Positions 36,776-47,824 of a stretch of 64,000 bases of DNA are shown piece after piece; the stretch's first letter is position 1; each line of letters starts with the position of its first letter. The position numbers and the translations under genes were made by a program. Location of the stretch: NCBI GenBank assembly GCA_026826555.1, contig JAKSZT010038599.1, positions 5,774,252 through 5,838,251 on the forward strand. Reading direction: 5' to 3'. The stretch comes from Tolypeutes matacus (taxonomy: Eukaryota; Chordata; Mammalia; Cingulata; Chlamyphoridae). Below the pieces are notes generated by a model. It made no database searches. It worked only from the letters and a program-made list of their open reading frames with translations, and was not told the DNA's origin.

Positions 36776-37319
36776 CTTAATATCATTTTATCTCATACCT
36801 ATGTTTCATAAAGTATGAAAGTGGGGTTGATCATTTCTTTAGCTATTTTGAGAATATTACATTTCCACATTTCTGTAAAACTCTTACCTTTGAGAGTCAA
36901 GCTATCTGTTTATTAACCTCTACAATTCTACTTTGCTGTCTTCCACCAGCCTTCCAATTATTCCCTACTCATTTATCAAGGATATTCATTTTTGCAAATG
37001 TTCTTACAGGAACCCAGTGAAATATTATTAATAACAAGCACTATTCTAATTTTGAAATCATTAACTTCTGAACTCAATCCTCATCTCTTTAGCTTTAGTA
37101 CTCTCTCACTTGGTTCCTTAGCATTTGATTTCTCAAACCTTAATTTTAGATCATTCAAACTGATTAACTTTCTGTAGTACATACCCAATACCAGAAATGA
37201 TGTATGTTTATGAAATATCACCCAGATATGCGAAATAGTCCAAATTTATCTGTGCCCCGAATGATACCCATCAATTCCATCTGTTTTTCTTCGCAATGGC
37301 CACTTCAAACATGAATTTT

Positions 37320-37766
37320 GCCATTAATTCAATAAATATTTATTGGCTGCTTACACTGGGGCAGACACTATCCTTGCCACCAGGGATGCAGTAGTGATTG
37401 TAAATTACTTGGTGTCTTGCCTCCCCTCTCAATACCTGCCACAAAAGACATGGTTTTAACAAACAATCACACAACTAATGTACTTACATATTGCATGAGT
37501 ATCATGAGCTAAAGTCAATTAAAGAAGGGGAGAGTAACATAAAAACATCTATTTTAGAAACAATGGTAGGAATATTTGAGAATTTGTTACTTAAACAAAG
37601 ACTGAAGAATGAGAAGAAGGAATATGATAAATGGGATCAAAAGTGGGCAGAATGAGACATGTCAGGTAGGAAGAGCAAGAAGAAAGACCTTAAGATATGA
37701 AAGACTTTGTGATGGAAAAGATATGGGTAACTGGAAGGAAGGCCAGAGACTTACTGAGGGGTGAGT
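37320..37766 (+). repeat. Ancient mammal-wide repeat, left part
   Basis: Starts 'ttcaataaatatttattggc' and 'tgcttacactggggcagaca', continues 'cagggatgcagtagtgattg' and onward in the pattern of a long ancient repeat familiar across mammals (family name uncertain to me). The same repeat resumes at 46845 after the ERVL provirus. Confidence 0.6.
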
Positions 37767-38314
37767 TGCTGTGCAATGCCCAGTGGTAACACAGCCAAAG
37801 TCACAAGAGAAACCCCCAACAAATAACCAATTTAATGCTTGCACAGCACAAATGATCCAAAAAAGCAGAGAAAAAAGATCCAATTTTTGCTGGTCACAGG
37901 GAGGCCAACTACTCAGATGAGAGTCAGTGGATGGCAGCTCCACATGTCTCTCTTTACATGAGAGATGAGCAACCAATTGTGGATGGTCCCCCAGGAAGGC
38001 CAACTGCTTGGAAGCTCTACACTCTCTCTTCACGTTGGAGATGAGGGACACCTAGACCAATTGAGTGAAGAGCTTTTATACACTCCAGGAGGAAGAACTC
38101 TGCCAATAAACAACCTTTGTGCCTTTTGTGTTAAGATTTAATCCCCCAGCTGCCTGAAATCTCTTGTGAAATTGAAATGTACCAAACACCTGCATGCAAA
38201 TAAGCAAAATTAAAACATATCAAACACTTTCATACAAACAAGCAAAAGAGAAAAAGAGGAAGTTAGATGAAGGATGGAAGATGACTACTGACTGTGTCCT
38301 TGACTTCCGCAACA
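37767..38314 (-). mobile_element. 3' LTR of the ERVL provirus
   Basis: Minus-strand start TGTTGCGGAAGTCAAGGACA at 38314, end at the plus-strand TGCTGTGC (37767). Shared with the other LTR: 'gtggatggcagctccaca', 'gagatgagggaca' / 'ggggatgagggaca', 'ttttatacactccagg'. The 37767 edge is the less certain one. Confidence 0.75.
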
Positions 38315-38330
38315 TTCTCCCCTTGTTCTC
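38315..38330 (-). other. Polypurine tract of the ERVL provirus
   Basis: Read on the minus strand, AAGGGGAGAA ends exactly one base before the LTR's TG. This is where plus-strand DNA synthesis is primed in retroviruses, and it fixes the orientation and the LTR edge. Confidence 0.8.
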
Positions 38331-39699
38331 TTGACCAAGCCTATACTCCATCACGTTAGCTTCCACTATATAAACTCAGACACAAAAGTGGAGACAGGTC
38401 AGGTCTATTGGGCCATAGCTCTCAATAATATTGACAGTAAAAGTTTTTGAACACCCATTGCTACCGCAAATATGGAGGGCTTTTGAGGATTCCCATGCAT
38501 CAAACATGTCTGAATTAATGACAACATCAATGCCCTCCACCTCTACAGAAGCCAGCAGAAGAGGTCCAACATAGACTCTGTTTGTACATTTTGCAATTAA
38601 TGGGCTCATTTCAAGCAGATAGTCAGAAATCCAAGTGTCCATTGTCCCATCTTGTCCAATCACCTATGCAAGGAGTAGCACAATCAACTGAGGTTGTGTT
38701 TTCTCCACACAGAAAGGTAAACCCTGGAGGGGTGCAGCCCAGTCCTAGAGAGTCACTGGTTATCTTGGGGTTGCCAGCTTAAGGATGATTGAATGATTTT
38801 TCAATTTCATTGCATTCCAAAATATTTTGTAGGAATGTGGGGAAAAGGGAGCATAGCTCTACAGTTACCATTGTCAAAAGGCATAAATGAATGACTTCTT
38901 TATGATAACCCATATGTGAAGCAGGGTAAACCAGATTCTTGAGTGGCAATCTAGACACAGCAAAGAGGGGAGAAGGAATGAGGGGTCAGATGGCAGACCT
39001 AGCAATTGGTCAGTTTCCTTGCTACCATGATGGCTCAGATCAATGCAACAAAGGTATTTTCCTGTTTTCCTTCCAAGTTAATGCTGGGATAAATTTGCAG
39101 AAATAAAAGTAAGGGGAAGCAAATAATCCTAGCAGGGTGATTGTGCAACCATCTCCCATGGGAGACATATTTCTCAATCTATCTACCTTACCCGTATCTT
39201 CCTTGCCACTTCCACCCCTTCCTGATTGATGGGAATTGTTAGGACTCTTAGAAGGTATTCCCACAGGAACTGGTGGCCTAACCAGGGATAGGCATTACTC
39301 ACCAACCTCCAGCATGTGTGTGTCAGGCCCCAGAGATGCAGTCCACTGGATTGACACCTCATGTGCGTTAAGAACTTCTATTCCTGCTTCCATCAATCCA
39401 CTCCTCTGTGGCAGCCCTATGTTCCCATTTTCCTGGGGATTTGGTGGAAGGTAAAATGGGGCAAAAAGTGGGATGATCCCCTGACAGTGGCTGAAAGGGA
39501 TAGTTCCATGTGGTATGTTCTTAGTCTCTCCCAGGTCCAATCCTCATCTTGATGGGTCTAAGGACAGACATACAACAAAGCCTGGGTTCATAATGCCCTG
39601 TGTTAGGAAGGAGGATAAGGTCATGTTTCCCTTCTGAGGAACTTCTGAGACTAATTTCCAGAGGGCTCAAGTAAGGCAGACAGTCCATCTACTAAAGTG
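38331..39699 (-). pseudogene. ERVL 3' internal region (pol end), degraded
   Basis: Minus-strand open stretches at 39540-39295, 39264-39040 and 38663-38376 are fragments. The first, with YLPPNPQENGNIGLPQ, resembles the end of ERVL pol after integrase. The third has no family I recognise. It could be the dUTPase-region tail or non-homologous sequence. No active-site motifs seen. Confidence 0.4.
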
Positions 39700-39830
39700 T
39701 GCTCAGGATACAGACAATGAAGATCCTTTTTTAGGTAACCATTACAGTTCTCCATAATGTTAGCTGCCTGCGGGTGGTGGGTGATGTGGAAGGTCCATCT
39801 AATTCCATGAGTCAGGTTCCAGCACTTAGG
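39700..39830 (-). pseudogene. ERVL integrase core fragment
   Basis: Minus-strand translation gives HGIRWTFHITHHPQAANIME followed by a short NG-L-K motif. This matches the end of retroviral integrase cores ('GI...H...HPQ..G..ER.N..LK'). The catalytic glutamate position is still E. The upstream part that carries the two catalytic aspartates is not clearly visible. Confidence 0.75.
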
Positions 39831-39903
39831 GGATTGTTCATTCCAGTGATTTTCATAGTTACATAGGTCCTTGTCCTGTGCATCACAATGGATAACATAG
39901 ATG

Positions 39904-39908
39904 GTGCC
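39904..39908. repeat. TSD of the nested provirus, left (GTGCC)
   Basis: GTGCC, partner GTGCT at 42190-42194 (4 of 5). Confidence 0.65.
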
Positions 39909-40362
39909 TGTGGTGGTTTGAAGCTACATGTAATCCAGCAAAACATATTCTTAAATCTAATTCATTCCTGTGGATGTAAATTCATATTAAGTAGTACATT
40001 TTCATGAAAACACTTCAGATAAGGTGTGACCCACATCATTCAGGATGATCTTAATCCTATTTCTAGAGTAATTCATTTATAAAGGAAATAAATTCAGAGA
40101 TAGAGGAATCCACAGGACAAGAAACCGAAAGCAATGGAGTCTAGAAAAGAAGGGAGAGTCCAGCTATACTGCCATGTGCCTTGCCATGTAGAAGAGGAGC
40201 CATGTGGAAAAGGAGCAGCAGGTTAGAGGGAAGAAAGTATCATCTTGATGCACCTTGATTTGTACATTTCCCTGGACTCTAACCATAAGTGAATAAATTA
40301 CCATGGATTCCTTCCAGCCCATTTCATGGTATCCACTTTAAGCAACGTTGAAAACTAAAACA
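39909..40362 (+). mobile_element. 5' LTR, family B
   Basis: 454 bp, TGTGGTGGTTTGAAGCTA to AAAACTAAAACA. The polyadenylation signal is in the 'gaataaattaccatgg' block. It differs visibly from its 3' partner (for instance an extra 'gaggagccatgtggaaaagg' stretch), so the provirus is old. Confidence 0.88.
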
Positions 40363-41757
40363 GATTATGGAACAAGGAGAGTGAAATGCTGTTATTGCAA
40401 ATACCAAAAATATGGAAATGGCTTTGGAATTGGGTAATAGGTAGAGGCTGGAAAACTTATGAGGCATTTAATAGTAAAGGGCTAGATTGCTTTGAAGAGA
40501 CTGATAGTAGAAACATGGATACTAAAGATACTTCTGACAAAGCCTTAGACAGAAATGATGAATGTGTCATTGGAAATGAAGAAAGGTAATCCTTGTTTTA
40601 AGGTGGCAGAGAACTTGGAAAAATTGAGTTCTGATGTCAGAATGAAAGGCAGAGTTTGAGAACAATGAGTATGGATGTTTGGCTAAAGAGAATTCCAAAG
40701 TAAGTGTGGAAAATGCTGTCTGATTTCTTCTTGCATCTTATACAAAAAAAGAGAGAGGAAAGTTGAGAACTGATCTCTTGGCACAAAGAAACTAGAAATT
40801 GATGGCTAGGACAATTCTGTGTTTCCAGAAACTGAGTCCACAGAGAATAGTGCTCCTATTGAGGGTTTAACTGGACATGGAATGAGTCAGCCATTTAAAT
40901 TCAAGTCAGGATTGCAGATATAGTTACCCAGGAAGGATCTATAGAAAGTCCTACCTTCTGATGAATTGGACCACTGTGTACTATATTCAAATCTGACAAG
41001 GTTTTCATGAGATCTGTATGACTGGAACCACTGCCAGCCTGGACTAAAGAAACAGAAAAGGGACAGATTGAAAGAAAAATCACTTTAAGGGCAGGACCAT
41101 GATAACTGAGATCCAGACTGTAGACATCTTTTCAGGCCAAGAGAGAGGAACCACCCATTGTGTGCAAAAGGTGAGTATGGCCTGGAACTTGGACAGTGTG
41201 GGCCTTTCACCCACACTGTGCTGAAGCTCCAGTCTTCAGAGAGGGTGGAGCATTTTCCCCAGGTATTGTGGAGAGTCTGGCTGTATCCCAATGATTGAAG
41301 TGGGTCAAACCTTCACTCCAGCATTTGTGAAGCACATGGCTGCTGTACAAGCACTTGGAAGGTGTGGGGCTGCCATTATGTCAGGCCTGGGGTACAAAAC
41401 ATCCATAAATGACTCTCACACCTTGAAATCTACTGGAGTATGCCCTGCAGAATTTCAGAATTGTTTGTGACCTGTAACCGTTATTTTCCTTCTAATTTTT
41501 CCCTATGTGAATGGGAATATTTATCCTATGCTTGACCCTCCTTTGTATATTGGAAGCAAAAAACTTGTTCTCCAGGTTTCACAGGACCACAAACATAGGG
41601 AAACTGTGCCTCAGTACAGACCACACCCATAACCAATTTTGGTGAGGCTTTATTCTTAATATTGTTACTGAAATGACTTAAGGCTTTGTAGATATGTCAT
41701 GGAATGAAGGTACTTTGCATATGTAAAACATATCTTTTTGCCATACAAATGGTAGAG
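40363..41757 (+). pseudogene. Non-autonomous internal region, family B
   Basis: Only a 67-codon frame (40386-40589) is open from the start, with KIWKWLWNWVIGRGWKTYEA; no known domain. The sequence aligns with the internal region of the family A element (19440-20997) at its start ('attgctttgaagagactgat'), middle ('ggtggcagagaacttggaaa' against 'agttgcagagaacttagcaa') and near its end ('gtatgccctgca'). Degenerate repeats lie at about 41150-41400. Confidence 0.7.
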
Positions 41758-42189
41758 TGTGGTGGTCCGAAGCTGTACGTACCCAGCAAAAACATGTTCT
41801 TAAATTCAATCCATTCCTGTGGATATAAATCCATTGTAAGTTGGACCTTGTTATCGACTACTTCAATTAAGATAAGACCCACCTTATTTAGGATGGATTT
41901 TAATCCTATTACTGGAATCCTTTATAAATGGAATGAATACATTCAGCAAGAAGCTGAAAGCATCAAAACCCAGAGGAGAAGGGAGAGACCAGCAGACGCC
42001 ACCATGTGCCTTGCAATGTGACAGATGAGTTGAGCATTTTCGGCACCTAGTTTTGGGAAGAAAGTGTCACTTGACGATGCCTTCATTTGGGCATTTTCCT
42101 GGACTCTAAACATTAGCAAATCAATTCCCATTGTTTAAGCCAAACCCATTTCATAGTATTTGTTTTAAGCAGCCTAGAAAACTAAAACA
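41758..42189 (+). mobile_element. 3' LTR, family B
   Basis: 432 bp, TGTGGTGGTCCGAAGCTG to AAAACTAAAACA. Open frame 41704-42021 falls across the LTR edge and is not a gene. Confidence 0.88.
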
Positions 42190-43117
42190 GTGCTTATCTG
42201 TGCCACCAATTGTTTCCAAATATCCCTTTCCAACACTGGGAAACTTTTGATTCTCCCATTGCATTCCCTTCAGGAATCTACCCAGACTCCTAAGCTGATG
42301 GCTATGGCCCATAAACCAGTAAACAGGAATATGGGGGTTCTTGGTTCTGAGTGTACTAGGGCTAAGAAGACTGCTCACAGTTCAGCCCACTGGACACTAT
42401 TTCCAGTGGGAAAAAATGTGGTATATAGTCTGCCCGAGGCAAGGGAAACAGTGGCTGCTGCCCAATTTATGTCAGATGGCTTCAGCTTGGCTGTCCATCA
42501 TTGAACTAGCACTGAGCATCTGGTAGGCATCTTTGAGTAGGGGTCATCAGAATGCAATTCTAGTGAGGGACCCCGTCTGGTGTTGTAACAGGACCTTTTT
42601 TGAGGGGGACCTCTGCCACCTGCTCACACAAACGTGTCAGTCGCTGGGGGCCCAGGCAAGTACAATTTGAATGTATCACTTCCATTTGATAATACTCACC
42701 TGTGTGAGTGTTCTGATAACCAAGAACCCAAAACATGATTTGGATTTCTGGCCTCAGAAAAACTTGGGAGCTCTCAGTAATCCTTTCATTTTCCACCAAG
42801 GCTCAGCAGCACATCAGAAATTGCCTCTCAAAGGAGAAGTATCATTAGGCTTCATCTAGAAATTTATTTGTCCAAAATACCAGGGATCTGTGAATTCTTA
42901 TTGCTTCCTCCTTCTTTCAGAGGGAACAGTCAGTATAGGTCCAGGTGACAGAAACCTGTAGTTCAGATATCCCGTCTCTAAAGGTCCTAGAGGCAGGGTT
43001 GCTAAAACAGCTGCTTTGAACTCTTACAAGTCCTGCTGGTCCTGCTTTCCCCGGTGGAAAGTACCTGCTTTCCATGCCACCATATCTAAGGATGATAGTA
43101 GAATACCAAGATGAGGA
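42190..43117 (-). pseudogene. ERVL RNase H-position region, degraded
   Basis: Between reverse transcriptase and integrase of the antisense provirus. Open fragments (42799-42560, 42378-42151) carry no clear catalytic motif. 'NPHIPVYWFMGHS' may correspond to the RNase H to integrase linker. Assigned by position only. Confidence 0.4.
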
Positions 43118-43561
43118 CTATGCTGGCACCAATATGCAAATCCCAATCAACTGCTGGGCCTCCATTTTGGAAATAGGTGACTTCAGGGACAGTAGTTTGT
43201 TCCTTACAAGGTCAGGGATCTGGCACAAAGCTCTGGCCCATGTGCTGTCTAAAAAGGTGACCTGCTTGACCAGGCTTTGTATTTTGTTAGGAATTATGGC
43301 CCAACATTTCTGTTGAAGTCCAATTAGTAATGTGTGAAATCCCTGGATGGTTTGCTCCTTGATCTGGCCCACAAACATGATGTCATCAATATAATGGAAC
43401 ACTTGATGTCTTTTGGGCAAGGATAACTTACTCAAATCATGTCCTACCCATTGATGGCAGATAGTGGGGGAGTTTAAATACCCCTGTGGCAGTACAGTGA
43501 AGGTATACTCTAGGCCTTGCCACTGGAAAGCAAAATTATCCTGTTCATTCTTCTGGAAGAG
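43118..43561 (-). pseudogene. ERVL reverse transcriptase, C-terminal half
   Basis: The minus-strand frame reads FAFQWQGLEYTFTVLPQGYL, NSPTICHQ and then FHYIDDIMFVG. LPQG and YIDD are the diagnostic reverse transcriptase motifs (YXDD with two catalytic aspartates intact). The palm continues to SKMEAQQLIG. It is the same gene as 44232-44411, split by the solo LTR 43562-44231. No intact start and stops on both sides make it inactive. Confidence 0.88.
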
Positions 43562-44231
43562 TGTATTAGTCAGCCAAAGGGGGTGCTGATGCAAAGTACC
43601 AGAAATTTGTTAGCTTTTATTTATTTGGGGTAGAAGCTTACAGTCACAAGGCCTTGAAGAGTCCAACTCAAGGTACCATAAGAAGTACTTTCTCACACAA
43701 AGTCTGTTGCCGTGTATTGACACAAGATGGCTGGTGACGTCTTTGAGGGTTCAGCCTTCCTTCTTCCTCTTAAGACTATGTGGTCCCAGCTTCTCCGGAT
43801 CTCAATTGTAGGCTGGCATAAGGCTCATCTCTCTACCTGGGGCTCATTTCTTTCTGGCTCAGCTTCTCTCTCTCTTCACAAGGTCAGCTGCAGACTATCA
43901 GGCTCATCTCTCTTCCCGGGGCCTCTCCTGTATCTAATGAGCTGTCTAATGAAGAGTCCTCTGTGTTCTTCTTCTCTGTATATCTACATCTCTCTGTGTG
44001 TCTACTTCTGTGAAAGAGTCAGTTTTATCAGCCAACCAAGGAGGCAGGGACTCAACTCTGAATGCCTTAATGATGTGGTCAAATCAAAGCCCTAATCTTA
44101 ACATAACTTAATCCAAGACATCTCAGCCAACTCTAATACAAACAAAGGGTATCAGGCCCAGAGGACCAGACCAGTTTACAAACATAATCAATATCTCTTC
44201 TGGAATTCATAAATAATATCAAACTGTCACA
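43562..44231 (-). mobile_element. Solo LTR, family A, antisense, in the RT gene
   Basis: 670 bp. Plus-strand left end TGTATTAGTCAGCCAAAGG is the reverse complement of the family A 3' end, right end AATATCAAACTGTCACA the reverse complement of its start. It separates two parts of one reverse transcriptase gene. Flanking 5-mers are only partly alike (3 of 5). Open frame 43727-44095 is inside the LTR. Confidence 0.88.
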
Positions 44232-44411
44232 AGTAATGGTGAAAAATGTGTTCACCAGATCAACAACCACACACCAAATGCTGATAAGCCATAATGCCAA
44301 ATGGAGCACTTCTGCATTCAAGTGCTGATAGTCTACAGCTTGCAACCACTGACCTTTTTCACTGGCCACCACACTTTTATATACATAGATAGTGGAGTGG
44401 AGGACACCCAT
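44232..44411 (-). pseudogene. ERVL reverse transcriptase, N-terminal part
   Basis: The minus strand gives KGQWLQAVDYQHLNAE, then VVVDLVNTFFTIT. These are the 'W..tvDYr.LN' and 'iDLanaFFsI' blocks that open the retroviral reverse transcriptase palm, including the first catalytic aspartate (VDL). The frame continues after the inserted LTR at 43561. Confidence 0.82.
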
Positions 44412-45135
44412 ATATAGAAGTTTCTTTATGTGTTATATAATGTCCTTTTACCCACCAAGGGGAAAAGTTATATAATGTCCACCAAAGAGATGACATTGCC
44501 ATGGCTGGACAATGAGGCAAGGAGATGGGTGAACTGGGGGTATGTGGCTGTCATCTCCCTAGTATCCTTGTAGTCACCACTGGGATGTGCATTGGTGCAG
44601 GATATCCATTCCTATAATACATTCACTGGTGGGAAACATGACCAGAGGGGCAGCCAAAGGACAAAGGGACTAACCCACAGGATCAAAGAAACCTCCCATC
44701 TCCATAACTGTGTGGAATGCCAAAAACCAGGCAGCAGTATTTGTCACCCCTCCACTTTGCATCTCCCAGAATGGTAGTGACTTGGATGACTGTAACCACA
44801 AGCACCATAAAGGTTTACTCAAGGCCCCCAAATTGTACAAGCACTGAGGCATGTGGCATTCAATTCCCAGTGGGTGGTCTGTGCCCTTTGCTCTATCTCT
44901 AGGCCACTTTCAATTTAGTCTGTTCTGGGTAAAGAGGTCCTTCTTGGGGGCCAGACTTCTCGGTCGAGTCTGAGGCAGTGTTGGAAGATTTTCAGGATCC
45001 TCTTGCTCCACTACTGCTCAACTCTGGAGATTGTGATGAGGGGATTGGGTTGGGAAAGATTGTCCCTGCTGAGCCTTAGGCACTCCTTTTAGTTTATATT
45101 TTTCCCAAAGTTCTCTGTTGGAGATCCCGTGCATG
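44412..45135 (-). pseudogene. ERVL gag-pro/early pol region, degraded
   Basis: Assigned by position between the RT and the 5' LTR. A 60-codon frame (44852-44670) shows no domain I can name. Confidence 0.4.
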
Positions 45136-45140
45136 GTGTC
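45136..45140. repeat. TSD GTGTC (left)
   Basis: Exact match to 45741-45745. Confidence 0.85.
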
Positions 45141-45740
45141 TGTGGCAGTTTGAGATTACTTTATGAATCTCAAAAAGAGGAAAATTTTGTTTTTAACCTA
45201 ATCTATTCCTGTGGGTGTGACACTCTTTCATTGCATTAAATTCAGTTGAGGGGCTTTGGGTTAGATTACTTGATAAGATCAATTTAGGGTTTTTGAATGG
45301 GTGATGTCAGTGAGTTCTGACTCAGATTGAGTCTCCTCATCCTTGCTGGGTCTGATATAAATGGAAACATAGAAAGAGACAGACGGAAACACAGGAAAAG
45401 GAACCTGCCATATTTGATCCTGCCAATTAAAAGAAGACTAAAGGATTGATTAAGCATAAAGCCCCCAAAAGGCTGGGCCCATGGAACAGCTCAAGAAAAG
45501 AAGGCGAGCCTGGAGAGGAAGGCTGAGATCTTGGCAGAGATCAGTGGCCATCTTGATTTCCCATGTGCCCATATAACAGAATCAATAGTAGCTGACTTTG
45601 GTGAGAAAGAACTTCTTATGGTGCCTCAGTTTGAAACTTTCATGGCCTTAGAATTGTAAATTTATACCCCAAATAATACCCTTTATAAAAGAACCCATTT
45701 CTGGTACTTTGCATTGGCAGCCCTTTGGCAAACTAAAACA
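45141..45740 (+). mobile_element. Solo LTR, family A variant, with perfect TSD
   Basis: 600 bp, TGTGGCAGTTTGAGATTAC to GGCAAACTAAAACA, flanked by exact GTGTC duplications. The 3' end has ...CTAAAACA like family B where other family A copies have ...CTAATACA, so it bridges the two families. It sits in the ERVL gag region. Confidence 0.92.
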
Positions 45741-45745
45741 GTGTC
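45741..45745. repeat. TSD GTGTC (right)
   Basis: Exact partner of 45136-45140. Confidence 0.85.
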
Positions 45746-46350
45746 CTTTGAAATCTTTTGTCTAGTAGCCGCTAGGACATAGATTGGTGGGTGGGGCCCC
45801 TGAGAGGAAACATATGATAAACTGGTTCAATTGCTTCTCCCATAGGAAGCTTTTAGGTAAGGAGAAAAACAAGCATTGTTGCTCTATTCAGGGGACCCTT
45901 TTATAATCCTCACTTTAACTTCAGGATCATTCTGGGTGGTCTGAGTGTGAGTATGCCTGGTTTCAGGACATATATAAGAGGTCATGAGCCTGGAGAGCAA
46001 ACACTGAGCAATGGAAGACCCAACCTCATTGATCTCAGTGTGCAAACAGCTATCAACTCCCTTAATTCATGGGGAATTCTCAAAATCCCATTTATCACTG
46101 CCTTTCCCCTGAAGAATGGAGACAGAATGCCCTAGGTCCATGAGCCATGGGTTAATACATATATCCAGGCTGGTAGGGCATGAGTAACCCTTTAGTTTAC
46201 CCCCACAGAGCAAGTGTCCTGTGTTGCCCAGGATGACCCAAATAATATATAAGAGAAGGGAACTAGTTTAATAGAGAACTGCCAAAAAATCAACCCACTC
46301 CATTCTTTTCTATGTACCCTGTTTGCTGTGGCAAAACCTATGGAGAACGT
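45746..46350 (-). pseudogene. ERVL gag/leader region, degraded
   Basis: Sequence between the 5' LTR and the inserted solo LTR. Minus-strand fragments such as PMGEAIEPVYHMFPLRGP (near 45830) are open but I cannot tie them to a known gag domain. No clean primer-binding site is visible next to the LTR. Confidence 0.4.
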
Positions 46351-46844
46351 TGCTATTGGGTGCATTAAGCTCGGGCAGCACTGAGACCCCCAGCAAATGA
46401 CCACTCAAGTATTTGCCGAGGAAAAAGGGTGCAAAACACAGGGAAAAGATCCCACCTTGGCTGGTTCCCCAGAGAATCCAATTGCTTGGGTAAGGGTAAG
46501 TGGATGGCAGCTCCACACACCTCTCATCACATTGGGGATGAGGGACACTTGCACTGATGGAGTGCTGAGGTTTTATACACTCCAGGTGAGGGGAGCTCTG
46601 CCAATTATCAACCTTTTTGCCCTGACAGGCAGCTGGGATTGGTTAATATTTAATGTATCCCCTAGCTGCCTGTTCTCTGTGAAATAGAAACATTCTGAAC
46701 TTCTGCATACAAACAAGAGTGGACACATTAAAAACACAAACAAACAAGCAAAAAACCTACTTATGAACAAGCAAAACAGGTAAAGGAGGGGGATAGGTGA
46801 AGCCTGGGAGATGGCCGTTGAATGTGCCCTTGGCTTCCCTGACA
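46351..46844 (-). mobile_element. 5' LTR of the ERVL provirus
   Basis: 494 bp, minus-strand start TGTCAGGGAAGCCAAGGG at 46844. Shares several blocks with 37767-38314. Open frames at 46310-46516, 46397-46687 and 46573-46854 are within it or at its edge. Confidence 0.75.
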
Positions 46845-47200
46845 CATACCACATAAATCATTTCCAGAAGTGTTTAAATAGTGACTTAGAATACAGAACT
46901 AGTTATTGGCAGGATCCAAAATATTTCTTAAGATTATTCTCTCCTCTACAGCTGAACAGAGGCTGGAGGGAAATTGAGAAGACAAATCAGAAGCTATGGA
47001 AATAACTCATGTGATAAGAAAAAAACTTTGTGGAACTACACATATATTTTGCAAACAGGACTAAACTAGATATGAGTTTGAAGGAGTGGGCAAAGTCAAG
47101 GATGACTTAGTGGCTTGTGCTTTGAGCAACTGTGTGAATAACTGCTGGCATTTACCAACATGGAAAAGACCAGAGGAGAAACATATTGGAAGTTGGGGAT
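46845..47200 (+). repeat. Ancient mammal-wide repeat, right part
   Basis: Resumes the repeat cut at 37766: 'cagaggctggagggaaattg', 'tcaaggatgacttagtggct', 'gagcaactgtgtgaataact' and 'catttaccaacatggaaaag' follow the order of the long ancient repeat ('gtcaaggatgactccaaggttttt..gagcaactgg..gccatttactgagatggg'). Its end is interrupted by the next LTR. Confidence 0.65.
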
Positions 47201-47824
47201 TGAATTAGTCAGCCAAAGCGGTGCTGAAACAAAATACCAGAAATCTGCTAGCTTTTATAAAGGGTATTTATTTGGAGTAAAAACTTACAGTTGCAAGGCC
47301 CTAAAGAGTCCAACTCAAGGCTGCTTTCTCACCAGAGTTACTTGTCTCGTTTTGAAGCAAGATGACTGGTGATCTGTGCCTGGTCTCTCAGGGTTTCCTA
47401 TATCAGTGTCTGGCATAGGGCTCCACACTTTCCAGGCCTTTTCAGCTGATCAGCTGCCGTGTTCTCTTCAGCAGCAAACTATTAGGTGAATGGTTTATCT
47501 CTTCCCGGGCTTTAGCTGTTTGAGCCTTCTCCTTTCTGTCACATGACAAAGTTCTCTCCTCTGGCATTTATGGCATTCTCTCTCTTCCATGTGTCTTCTT
47601 GAGTTAGTGTCCATTTATATAAGCCCACCAAAGAGGTGGGGACTCAATCCGAGTCACAACCTATGACATGGTGAAATCAAAGCCCTAATCTTACCAGGTA
47701 ATTTGACCAAGACATGTCAGCTGAATCTAATGCATTCAAAGGGTATCACACCCAGAGTAATAGATTATTTTACAAACATAATCCTTCTCTTTTTGGGATT
47801 CATAAATAATCTCAAACTGTCCCA
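47201..47824 (-). mobile_element. Solo LTR, family A, antisense
   Basis: 624 bp, plus-strand TGAATTAGTCAGCC to CTCAAACTGTCCCA, flanked by GGGAT (47196-47200) and AGGAT (47825-47829), 4 of 5 identical. Inserted into the tail of the ancient repeat. Confidence 0.88.

Larger units (their letters stand above)
33431..37319. other. AT-rich non-coding DNA with L2 and MIR pieces
   Basis: No gene. Contains an L2-like end (33580-33830) and a MIR (36545-36775), listed separately. 34000-36500 is unique-looking and unassigned, with one (AAAT)-like run at about 35665. Confidence 0.55.
39909..42189 (+). mobile_element. Complete MaLR-like provirus, family B, nested in the ERVL
   Basis: Full structure: 5' LTR 39909-40362, internal 40363-41757 (1395 bp), 3' LTR 41758-42189, flanking GTGCC/GTGCT 5-mers. 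The primer-binding position (40368-40383, TGGAACAAGGAGAGTG) resembles the tRNA-Leu type seen in family A. No reverse transcriptase, so it is non-autonomous. It lies in the opposite orientation to the ERVL it interrupts and must be younger than it. Confidence 0.88.
37767..46844 (-). mobile_element. Antisense ERVL-type provirus with nested insertions
   Basis: 3' LTR at 37767-38314, 5' LTR at 46351-46844, and between them about 8.0 kb, of which about 3.5 kb is later insertions (39909-42189, 43562-44231, 45141-45740). The remaining internal sequence is about 4.5 kb, shorter than a complete ERVL. Recognisable on the minus strand in the right order are reverse transcriptase (44411-43118), RNase H-position sequence and integrase (about 39830-39700). 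A polypurine tract (AAGGGGAGAA) directly precedes the 3' LTR. No envelope gene is recognised, as is usual for ERVL. It is full of stops and frameshifts. It is a dead fossil. Confidence 0.8.

Noticed and set aside
38376..38663. 95-codon minus-strand frame as a possible envelope remnant
   Set aside because: No signal peptide, transmembrane segment or furin-like site. ERVL elements usually lack envelope. Position fits the degraded end of pol.
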